Positions 41,054-47,765 of a stretch of DNA of 61,020 bases are shown in pieces. The notes beneath the pieces are model-generated. The model made no database searches and was not told the DNA's origin. It saw nothing but the letters and a program-made list of their open reading frames with translations. How positions within the stretch are numbered: position 1 is the first letter of the stretch; the number at the start of each line of letters is the position of its first letter. The stretch spans positions 1 to 61,020 of the forward strand of contig DAISGC010000008.1 in the NCBI GenBank assembly GCA_036823255.1. Direction: 5' to 3'. Origin of the DNA: UBA4658 sp002405485. Lineage in GTDB: Bacteria > Planctomycetota > Phycisphaerae > Phycisphaerales > UBA1924. The position numbers and the translations under genes are program-made.

Positions 41054-41769
41054 TCATGCTCGCGATGTGGATCATGCTCGCGATGTGCGGGTGGGGCCTG
41101 CTCGCCGTGCTGGCCCGGGCCGTCCACAGGGAAGACCTGCGCGGCGACGTGCTCAGCGGGATCGCAATGGTCGCGGTCCGGGTGTATGTGCGGGTCGTGC
41201 ACGGCCTGCGCGTCGAGCACGCCGAGCTGGTCGATCGTGCTGTTGAACAGATCCGACTCGGACGGCCGGTGGTCGTGGTTTCCAATCATGCCAGCGGCGT
41301 GGATCCGCTGCTGATCCAGGCCTGCTGCCCGTTCTTCATCCGATGGATGATGATGCGCGAGATGATGACGCCGCTCCTGCAGCCGGTGTGGGACTGGCTG
41401 GAGATCATCCCCGTGGAACGCAACGGGCGCGACACGGCCGCACTGCGGACCGCGCTGCGGCACCTGGAGCGCGGGGGAGTGATCGGGATCTTCGCCGAGG
41501 GCGGCATCGAGCGCCCCTACGGAGAGCTCATGCCCTTTGAGCCGGGCGTCGGGCTGCTCGTGCACAAGGCCCGCGCCGGCGTGCTGCTGACGGTCGTGAT
41601 CGGCGCGCCCGATGCACCGACGGCCTACGCCGCGATCCTCACGCCCAGCGCGTCGCGCGTCCGCTTCGTCGAGCTTCGCCCAGCGCCATCGCGAGAGCAG
41701 ACCCACGCGGCGACCGACATCGCCCGCTCGCTCGAGGACTCTGCCCGCGCCGCGCTGATGAACGTCTGA
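41050..41769 (+). CDS. PlsC-like acyltransferase
   Basis: 239 residues starting at GTG 41050 (four-base overlap with the M3 peptidase) or ATG 41056. An N-terminal membrane helix (LAMWIMLAMCGWGLLAVLA) precedes the acyltransferase domain with H-x4-D in VVSNHASGVDPLL and the acceptor motif in IGIFAEGGIERPYG. Fits 1-acyl-glycerol-3-phosphate acyltransferases and related membrane lipid enzymes. Translation is probably coupled to the upstream peptidase, which has no obvious functional link. Confidence 0.88.
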   Translation: MIMLAMWIMLAMCGWGLLAVLARAVHREDLRGDVLSGIAMVAVRVYVRVVHGLRVEHAELVDRAVEQIRLGRPVVVVSNHASGVDPLLIQACCPFFIRWMMMREMMTPLLQPVWDWLEIIPVERNGRDTAALRTALRHLERGGVIGIFAEGGIERPYGELMPFEPGVGLLVHKARAGVLLTVVIGAPDAPTAYAAILTPSASRVRFVELRPAPSREQTHAATDIARSLEDSARAALMNV

Positions 41770-41862
41770 ATAACGCCTGTGTGGCGGTGTGTTCGGGCAG
41801 TTTCCTGCCCGCAAGTGGGGATTGCCGCCCGACGAAGATGCATTCGCATTCTCGCGATGCGC

Positions 41863-41890
41863 TTGCGAACCAGCGATGACCCGGTAGCAT
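41863..41890 (+). promoter_or_regulatory. Promoter of the candidate ncRNA
   Basis: TTGCGA (41863-41868), a 16-base spacer and TAGCAT (41885-41890), each four of six consensus bases. A start point near 41897 would lie a dozen bases before the closing stem of the structured region. Confidence 0.5.
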
Positions 41891-41896
41891 CACATG

Positions 41897-42137
41897 GATG
41901 TGGGATCTGGGGGGTGCCGGGCGGGGCGTGCTGGAGCCAGAGAGAGTGTGCCCGTGCACGGAGGCGCGGCGGGTTGGTCATCGATGGCCCACGTGCGCGC
42001 GGTCACTCTCCGCGGCGCGGGGGGCGCGAGATCAACGCGAGCGCACCGACGCGTCTGCGGGAGTCCGGTCAGCCCCCGTTTGATGCGTGATGGACGCCCG
42101 CGGCGAACGCTCGTGCCTTCCGCGCCGTTTTTCTTTT
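41897..42137 (+). ncRNA. Candidate structured non-coding RNA
   Basis: No convincing reading frame between 41770 and 42150. A closing stem joins GGGGG (41909-41913) to CCCCC (42073-42077), continued by GCCGGGC (41916-41922) with GTCCGGTC (42063-42070, one bulge). Inside it GAGAGTG (41942-41948) pairs with CACTCTC (42004-42010), and smaller G/C hairpins fill both halves. The segment ends in CGGCG...CGCCG and a T-rich tract TTTTTCTTTT (42128-42137). Promoter, nested fold and terminator together suggest an RNA gene. Size and one long interrupted hairpin recall 6S RNA, but no family signature is decisive. Confidence 0.5.
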
Positions 42138-42150
42138 CTGCGACTCGGAG

Positions 42151-43218
42151 CTATCGCGTGTGCTCGCCCTTGTCCGCCGCCTGGCCGGCGAGATCGGTCA
42201 TCTCGCCGTCGTCCATCAGGTACAGACTGACGAGCCAGTCCTTCACGAGGTAGGGATCCACTCGCAGGATTCCCGAGAGGGTGCCGCTGACGCGCATGCG
42301 ATCGTCGCCGACGGCGGCCTTCTTCAGCTTGACCTCCACCGCGTCAAAGGGCGTGGGGGGCACGCCGATGCAGCAGCCGTCCCACTGGTTGAGCATCACG
42401 AGCATCTCGTCGTTGCTTTGCGCCATGAGCGGGAAGGCGATGTACCCGGAGATCTTGACCCACTTGCCGTCGAGCATCCGGATGCGATCGGGGATGATCC
42501 TGCGGCCAAGCCGCGGCTGATAGGTGTCCTGAGCCGAAAGGAGCATCTCCCAACTGACGCGATACGGATTGCCCTTGCTCCCGTCGCCCTTGATGACAAA
42601 GCGATCATCGACGAGCGTTGTGCCGTCGTCCTGCGCAACGAGCTTGGCAGGAGCGTTGGGATCCGACGGCGGCGCGCTCGATGCGGGCCGCGCCGCCGCG
42701 GGAATGTTCGTCCCCGGCAGCGTGGAGACGCTCACCGCCGGCTGGTCATCCAGCGAGGGCGGGGGCGTGACGGGCCTGATCGCCAGATCGTCGCCGCCAA
42801 CCAGGTTCGCCAGTTCCAATCGGAGGGCCGCCAGGGTCTCGCTGGACGCGGCGGGCGCAGAGCTTGGCGCGGGGGCAGGTGCAGAAGTTGGTGCGGGGGC
42901 CGGCGCGGGTGCAAGGGCATCGGCGGGCAGGGTCGGCTGATCGGCGGGGGCGCCGGTCGGAGCGGAGGGCGTCGCGGGCTCCGTTCCCACGGGTGAAGCC
43001 CGGCTGATCGGGGGCTCGACCGGGGTCGCCGGTACCTCGGGCCTTGCAACCGCCGCCTCGGCGATGGGACGGTCGCGTGTTGCGGGACCCGCAGGCGGCT
43101 GTTGCGTTGTCGCCGACGGGGTCAGGACGGGCGATGGTGAGGATCGGCCGGCACGCATCCACCAGAGCCCCGCCGCGAGCAGGATGAGCAGAGCCAGGAT
43201 GATCCAGAATGTCCTCAC
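42151..43218 (-). CDS. Membrane-anchored DUF3299 protein
   Basis: 355 residues from GTG 43218. One N-terminal membrane helix (FWIILALLILLAAGLWWM), a long Pro/Ala/Ser/Thr-rich linker (about 25-190) with APAPAPAP tracts, then a C-terminal beta-rich domain (about 205-340) with KISGYIAFPLMA, LNQWDGCCIGVPPTPFDAVEV and VSGTLSGILRV, the DUF3299 pattern. DUF3299 proteins are often found with ABC permease/ATPase genes of the type at 43355 and 46087. A periplasmic role linked to that transporter is inferred. Ends facing the ncRNA candidate. Confidence 0.8.
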   Translation of the reverse strand: MRTFWIILALLILLAAGLWWMRAGRSSPSPVLTPSATTQQPPAGPATRDRPIAEAAVARPEVPATPVEPPISRASPVGTEPATPSAPTGAPADQPTLPADALAPAPAPAPTSAPAPAPSSAPAASSETLAALRLELANLVGGDDLAIRPVTPPPSLDDQPAVSVSTLPGTNIPAAARPASSAPPSDPNAPAKLVAQDDGTTLVDDRFVIKGDGSKGNPYRVSWEMLLSAQDTYQPRLGRRIIPDRIRMLDGKWVKISGYIAFPLMAQSNDEMLVMLNQWDGCCIGVPPTPFDAVEVKLKKAAVGDDRMRVSGTLSGILRVDPYLVKDWLVSLYLMDDGEMTDLAGQAADKGEHTR

Positions 43219-43263
43219 ACGTGCCTTTCAGATCGAGTGCCGGGTCTCGGCGTGATGGCCTTG

Positions 43264-43325
43264 GGTGGCACGCTGGTCCCCAGCGTGACTCTTGAATCGA
43301 TCCGCGGGGGACCCGCGGACCAGCC
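43264..43325. repeat. Two palindromic repeat units between DUF3299 and permease genes
   Basis: GGTGGCACGCTGGTCCCCAGCGTGAC (no more than the first 20 are palindromic core) at 43264-43289, followed by TCCGCGGGGGACCCGCGGA at 43301-43319. Both are near-perfect inverted repeats with 3-4 base loops and no T tract. The first resembles the REP-like unit at 56129-56199 in its GGTGGCAC edge and central CCC. Confidence 0.5.
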
Positions 43326-43354
43326 AAGGTAAACCACCTGCAACCCAACCAGTG

Positions 43355-44701
43355 TTACCCGATGGGCTTCAGATTGTTCGCCACCGGCGTGCGATAGGCG
43401 AGCAATGCGGGGACCACCCCGGCCAAAGCGGCCAGGAGGACCGCTCCGATGCAGACGGTCAGGACGAGCTCGGGTGCCAGGGCCGGCGGGATGGACAGGC
43501 CGATCTCCCGGCGGAGGACCTGCGCCACGACCTGCACGCCCACGAGGGCGAGCACGACGCCGGCGACGGCGCCCGCGAGGCCGATCATCGCGGCCTCGGT
43601 GACGACCAGCGAGAAGACGCGGCCCTGGGTGCAGCCGAGAACGCGGAGGACGGCGATCTGGCGGCGACGCTCGGTCATGGAGTTGTAGAGCGCGAGCATG
43701 ATGCCCACGCCGCTGGAGACCAGGACGACCACAGCCATGGCCCGCAGGATCCAGTCGACGTTGCCGATGATGCGGAAGAGCGTGTTCATCTGCTGCAACG
43801 GCTGGGCGACGGTGATGGTGGGATCGGAGCGGAGCTTGGCGAAGACGGGGGGGAGTGAGGCCGAGACGTCGCTGCCGCGGCGTGTGAGGACGCGCAGATA
43901 GATGCCGGTGATGAGCTTGTCGCGCTCCAGCAGGTCGGCCATCGTGGTGGTTTTGATGGATGGATCCTCGATCTTGCGGCGGTCGTGGGCGTGGATGATC
44001 CAGCCGCCATCGAGATGGGTGATGAGCGCGCGATCGTGCGGGGTGCCGGTGGGTTTGAGGACGCCGACGACGCGATAGGTGAACTCGCGGTGGACGTGGG
44101 GCTGCATGGCGTTGGGGTCGCCGAGCTGCCGGGACTGGGATGTGCCGTGGGTGAGATGCAGCGTGTCGCCGAGGCGCAGGCCCGTGGCTTTGGCGGCGGC
44201 GGAACCGACGACGACTTCGAAGGCGTGGGCTTCGGGGATCGGGGGCTTGCCGGCGTCTTCGGGCGCGGGATCGGTCGGGCCGCGGAGGAAGCGGCCCGCG
44301 GCGAGTTGCCAGGTCTCACCCTCGCCGGGCTGGAAGTCGGTGAAGAAGTTCGGGAGCGTGGCGAGCACGGGCTGGCCGAGGTACGAATCGCCCTGCTGCG
44401 TCGGGATCGCGTATTCCAGCGGCAGGTTGCCGGTGATGCGCTCATACTCGGCCCAGGTGATGGGGCGCGGCGGGGGGTTGGCGTAGAAGATGCCGTTGAG
44501 CACGCTGACGAGGGGTGAAGAGTCGCGGCTGACAAGCAAGTGCATGTTGCCCCCGCCGCGGGCGAAGGCCTGGTGCGATGCGTCGCGCATGAGCAGCAAC
44601 ACGAGCAACAGCGCGACGGCGACGGCGACCGAGAGCACCGTGGTGGCGGTGCTGAAGAGTCGCACGCGGAGGGAGCGGAGGATGATGGTGAGGTCGGTCA
44701 C
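43355..44701 (-). CDS. ABC transporter permease, FtsX/MacB family
   Basis: 448 residues from GTG 44701. An ATG at 44740 would add 13 residues, but those codons are made of the short repeat at 44720-44776, and VTDLTIILRSLRVRL is the usual start of the family. Topology: one N-terminal TM (TTVLSVAVAVALLLVLLL), a large periplasmic loop (about 40-310), then three TM helices at the C-terminus (AMAVVVLVSSGVGIMLALY; AGAVAGVVLALVGVQVV; LTVCIGAVLLAALAGVVPALLAY). Partner of the ATPase at 46087-46767. The two are separated by an inserted gene. Confidence 0.85.
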   Translation of the reverse strand: MTDLTIILRSLRVRLFSTATTVLSVAVAVALLLVLLLMRDASHQAFARGGGNMHLLVSRDSSPLVSVLNGIFYANPPPRPITWAEYERITGNLPLEYAIPTQQGDSYLGQPVLATLPNFFTDFQPGEGETWQLAAGRFLRGPTDPAPEDAGKPPIPEAHAFEVVVGSAAAKATGLRLGDTLHLTHGTSQSRQLGDPNAMQPHVHREFTYRVVGVLKPTGTPHDRALITHLDGGWIIHAHDRRKIEDPSIKTTTMADLLERDKLITGIYLRVLTRRGSDVSASLPPVFAKLRSDPTITVAQPLQQMNTLFRIIGNVDWILRAMAVVVLVSSGVGIMLALYNSMTERRRQIAVLRVLGCTQGRVFSLVVTEAAMIGLAGAVAGVVLALVGVQVVAQVLRREIGLSIPPALAPELVLTVCIGAVLLAALAGVVPALLAYRTPVANNLKPIG

Positions 44702-44719
44702 GGGGGAGGGAGGAAAGAA

Positions 44720-44776
44720 GGCATCGAGGGAACGAGGCATCAAGGCATCGAGGGGTCAAGGCATCAAGGCATCAAA
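44720..44776. repeat. Short degenerate tandem repeat (GGCATCAA units)
   Basis: Five or six imperfect 8-9 base copies of AAGGCATC, immediately upstream of the permease gene (minus strand reads GATGCCTT). A similar 7-base series lies at 49552-49598. Confidence 0.65.
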
Positions 44777-44799
44777 GCGGGGGAGGCAACGAGGCATAC

Positions 44800-44829
44800 G
44801 TGCGGGACGCCTGTGTCACCTGAAGACTG
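44800..44829. repeat. REP-like half unit
   Basis: GTGCGGGACGCCTGTGTCAC with flank CTGAAGACT. It matches the copy at 24777-24800 not only in the palindromic core but also in the flank TGAAGACT, so the two share a wider ancestral element. It lies at the left edge of the inserted gene 44868-45908. Confidence 0.6.
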
Positions 44830-44867
44830 AACAGTTGAACTTGTGGATAAGTCTATACGATCGCACT

Positions 44868-45908
44868 ATGACGATAAGTCGGGAAGTCTTTTTGTCTCAG
44901 TGCAAGCGGCGGTTTGGAACGCGCAATCCGGAGCGAATGCGACTTGAGCACTGGGAGTGGATGGTTCGTCATGGTGGCGGCCCGTACGGCGTCCGGGCCG
45001 ATCTTGGGCTTGAGCCCAACTACCCCTCATTGAACGCCAGAGCAGACTGGTGCTTCAATCGATTCGGGATGACTCGAACCGCCATGAATGACGGCCGCAT
45101 CATCTGCGTGGCTGGCGAGCACGAAGACTCGTATGACCCGGATTTCTGCATCTACAACGATGTGATCGTTCTGCGGCCAGAGCCCGGCCAATCGAAGGTG
45201 ACCGTCGACAGCGGCAGCGTCGAGATCTATGGGTACCCTGCAAAGGTCTTTCCGCCTACGGACTTCCATACTTCCACGCTCGTCGGCAATCGACTCTTTA
45301 TCATCGGCCGATTGGGATACTCCGGAAAGTACAAGGTTGATCGCACTCCGGTTTTTGCCCTCGACACCAACACCTACGAGATCACGAAGCCCGAAATCGG
45401 CGGCGATGATCCCGGCTGGATCTACAAGCATCATGCCTCTTTCGATCCCGCCACGTACGCCATCACAATCCGTTGGGGGAAACTCATTCGCCCAGAGTTG
45501 GAAGACCCCGTGCTGTTTCGGGGCCTCTACAAGTTGCACTTGGCGGACATGCGATGGGAGATGCTCTGCGAATGTGAAGAACCCAGGCACTTCGTGATCG
45601 AACGTGAGAGAACACGGGACGACTTGGATCCACCTCAGGCCAACGACTTCAAGCCCATGTCGGCTCCATATGCATGGCTTCTGCAAGAGGTTCGTAGCCG
45701 TCTTGTCTTTGCTCTCGAAGTGGAAGGCGTGCGGATCACTTTCTCGAATGCGATTATAACCATTGGCGTCGCAGTCGAGGGCACCCTCAACCCCGAGGTG
45801 CGCGACTCAGTGCTCAAGGACATCGTGGCAAATCTCAATCGGCGTGGGGGTCACTGGGTGCTGCGCGAAGCCGAAGTGCACGACGATTGGATGTTCTGGA
45901 CTCAATGA
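44868..45908 (+). CDS. Hypothetical protein inserted in an ABC operon
   Basis: 346 residues from ATG 44868. No recognised family. The N-terminus (RRFGTRNPERMRLEHWEWMV) is basic and aromatic. The middle is beta-rich with kelch-like strands (DGRIICVAGEHEDSYDP, NDVIVLRPEPGQ, TLVGNRLFIIGRLGY). The C-terminus is helical then aromatic (RGGHWVLREAEVHDDWMFW). No signal peptide. Base composition is lower in GC than the flanking transporter genes and its orientation is opposite to them, so it looks like a later arrival. Cytoplasmic beta-propeller-like protein is the best structural guess. Confidence 0.7.
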   Translation: MTISREVFLSQCKRRFGTRNPERMRLEHWEWMVRHGGGPYGVRADLGLEPNYPSLNARADWCFNRFGMTRTAMNDGRIICVAGEHEDSYDPDFCIYNDVIVLRPEPGQSKVTVDSGSVEIYGYPAKVFPPTDFHTSTLVGNRLFIIGRLGYSGKYKVDRTPVFALDTNTYEITKPEIGGDDPGWIYKHHASFDPATYAITIRWGKLIRPELEDPVLFRGLYKLHLADMRWEMLCECEEPRHFVIERERTRDDLDPPQANDFKPMSAPYAWLLQEVRSRLVFALEVEGVRITFSNAIITIGVAVEGTLNPEVRDSVLKDIVANLNRRGGHWVLREAEVHDDWMFWTQ

Positions 45909-46086
45909 ATCGAACTCCCCCGGCTGTGCGGCGACCCCATCGCGGGTTGCCTTATTTCTGTGTGACCCACGTAGGGGCGGCTGGGGCGAGTGCCTTTCAG
46001 ATAACCCTTCAAACCGCACGTTGGAGCCACCACGGCCACTGCTTGGCTTCGGAATCTCGGTCACTGAACGGTTTTTGCAGAAGAGG

Positions 46087-46767
46087 TCAGGAAGATGCTG
46101 CGGGCGAGCGGAGGTCTTTGAGGTTGAGTGTGCGTGCGAAACGGGTTTGCATGCTGGGGTCGTGGCTGACGCAGAGCAACGCGGCGTTCTGCGATCGGCA
46201 GGCGGATTGGATCAGTTCGATGGCGGCGGCGGCGTTTTCCGGGTCAAGGCTGGCGGTGGGTTCGTCGGCGAGGACGAGCTCGGGGCCGCAGGCGAGGGCG
46301 CGGGCGACGGCGACGCGTTGCTGCTGGCCGACGGAGAGTTCTTCGGGCGGGGCGTCCTGGCGTTCGATGCCGAGGGCGGCGAGGAGCTTGGCGGCGCGGG
46401 CGGCGTGTTCAGCGCGCGGGATGTCGCTGAACATGAGGGCGACCATGACGTTCTCCAGTGCGCTGAAGCCGGCGAGGAGGTTGAAGGTCTGGAAGATCAT
46501 CCCGATGTGGCGGCCGCGGAAGTGGTCGCGGGCCGGGCCGCGGAGGGCGTGGATGTTGCGACCGGCGACGTTCACCCTTCCCTCGGCAGGGTCGAGCAGG
46601 CCGGCGATGAGGTGCAGGAGCGTGGACTTGCCGGTGCCTGAGCCGCCGGTGAGGAGGACCTGTTCGCCTTGGGCGAGGGTGAGTTCGGGGAGGTCGACGA
46701 TCCACGGGCCGCTGGGGGTGAAGCGGGCGCGGAGGGTGGAGATGGAGAGGGCGGGATCGGGAGACAC
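46087..46767 (-). CDS. ABC transporter ATPase, LolD/MacB type
   Basis: 226 residues. Walker A GGSGTGKSTLLH, Q loop IFQTFNLL, signature LSVGQQQRVAVARALA, Walker B LVLADEPTASLD and H loop CVSHDP are all intact. Companion of the FtsX-like permease at 43355-44701, with which it would ordinarily be adjacent. Known for lipoprotein release, efflux or cell-division signalling; the DUF3299 gene beyond the permease suggests a shared but undefined transport job. Confidence 0.92.
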   Translation of the reverse strand: MSPDPALSISTLRARFTPSGPWIVDLPELTLAQGEQVLLTGGSGTGKSTLLHLIAGLLDPAEGRVNVAGRNIHALRGPARDHFRGRHIGMIFQTFNLLAGFSALENVMVALMFSDIPRAEHAARAAKLLAALGIERQDAPPEELSVGQQQRVAVARALACGPELVLADEPTASLDPENAAAAIELIQSACRSQNAALLCVSHDPSMQTRFARTLNLKDLRSPAASS

Positions 46768-46939
46768 GTCGGGAAGCTTACCGCGGTGTGCGTGTGGTCA
46801 GACACCTGTTCCCCGGTGAAAGCGGAACTTTGCCGAGAAGGCCACCTGGAGATCACCAAATGCACGAACGGTGACACACGCCACAGAAGCTCGGGGATCT
46901 CGTCGTCGTCGCCCTCCTCGGACTTCTGCGGCGGTTGGG

Positions 46940-47299
46940 TCAATCAGCGGTTTCGAAGAGCTGCCACAGCCGACGGAGTTTCCCGCGCGCCCAGACACGT
47001 CCACATTCAGAGCAACGCACAAGAGCTCCTCGCTGAAGGTCAAAGCCACACTGGGGGCACACGTATCCAGCGCGTGCTCGCGCTCGCCGTGAGATTCGAT
47101 CAACTTTCCAGAGATTGACAACTAAAACGACTAATGCAAACCCGGTAGTCGATAATGCCATCGCCTTCGGCAATGCGATCGATGGCCAGAACCAGCCGCA
47201 TATGACGAGCGGCGCTACGAAGATATTCATCAAAACCGGTACAAGAAGCAATGGACGAATGACCGGCGGAGGAAGAGATAAAGTTACCTTTAACCCCAT
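46940..47299 (-). CDS. Small membrane protein with C-terminal zinc ribbon
   Basis: 119 residues. Two predicted TM helices (LLLVPVLMNIFVAPLVICGWFW; MALSTTGFALVVLVVNLW), a basic loop, then a zinc ribbon CPQCGFDL...CSECGRVW. Same architecture as the next gene upstream (47421-47762), so the two are paralogues. Function unknown. The ribbon should face the cytoplasm by the positive-inside rule. Confidence 0.72.
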   Translation of the reverse strand: MGLKVTLSLPPPVIRPLLLVPVLMNIFVAPLVICGWFWPSIALPKAMALSTTGFALVVLVVNLWKVDRISRRARARAGYVCPQCGFDLQRGALVRCSECGRVWARGKLRRLWQLFETAD

Positions 47300-47420
47300 G
47301 CGCTAAGCAATACCAATGTCGAAACCGTGATGGCGGTCCTGATCATTTTAAAGAGCGACATCCAAAGTGGGTGTGTGGGATAATTTTAGGATTGCCAGGA
47401 CACTGTTCTCAGAAACGTAA

Positions 47421-47762
47421 CTATTTACCGAACCAAGCATATCTAAGATGCGTGTGGGTCCACGACGAGCCGCACTCAGGACATCTTAGTGGCTTTTGAC
47501 TATGCAAATCATAGCCACATTTTGGACACACAAGTCCATTTTTCAATCTTGCGAGCGAGGTCAGTCTATGGACTTGTGCAACACCTAAGACGACATAGGC
47601 AAGACAAGCAATGCTGAATGCTATCCTCACGTACTCTGGCGGCCGCATCCACAGCACGAATGAGCCAGCAGACAGCCATGCACCATTCAGAACAGCAAGC
47701 ACCAATGGCCAGATCAACCACCGCCAGAGCACCCTTGGGGGAATCCGCCACTTGGACACCAT
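47421..47762 (-). CDS. Small membrane protein with C-terminal zinc ribbon
   Basis: 113 residues. Two TM helices (WLIWPLVLAVLNGAWLSAG; IAFSIACLAYVVLGVA), basic loop, then CPKCGYDLHSQKPLRCPECG. Begins four bases after the stop of the large exported gene at 47766, so it is probably cotranscribed with it. Paralogue of 46940-47299. Unknown function; possible partner or protection protein of the exported Gly-zipper protein by position only. Confidence 0.75.
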   Translation of the reverse strand: MVSKWRIPPRVLWRWLIWPLVLAVLNGAWLSAGSFVLWMRPPEYVRIAFSIACLAYVVLGVAQVHRLTSLARLKNGLVCPKCGYDLHSQKPLRCPECGSSWTHTHLRYAWFGK

Positions 47763-47765
47763 GAT

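Noticed and set aside
41897..42137. Firm call of 6S, SRP, tmRNA or RNase P RNA
   Set aside because: No family signature (for example the SRP GGAA-tetraloop domain, RNase P GAGGAAAGTC or a tmRNA tRNA-like end) could be read; only the general hairpin shape fits 6S.
43301..43319. Terminator for the permease gene
   Set aside because: The hairpin is perfect, but no T tract follows on either strand; it fits the palindromic repeat family better.
46572..46943. Small minus-strand frame beginning MTQPPQKSEEGDDDE
   Set aside because: Its first part is plausible, but it runs into the ATPase gene in the wrong frame and has only a TTG start; too weak to call a gene.
47300..47420. Small gene between the two zinc-ribbon genes
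   Set aside because: The 121 bases hold no frame with a start and more than about 20 codons; AT-rich spacer only.
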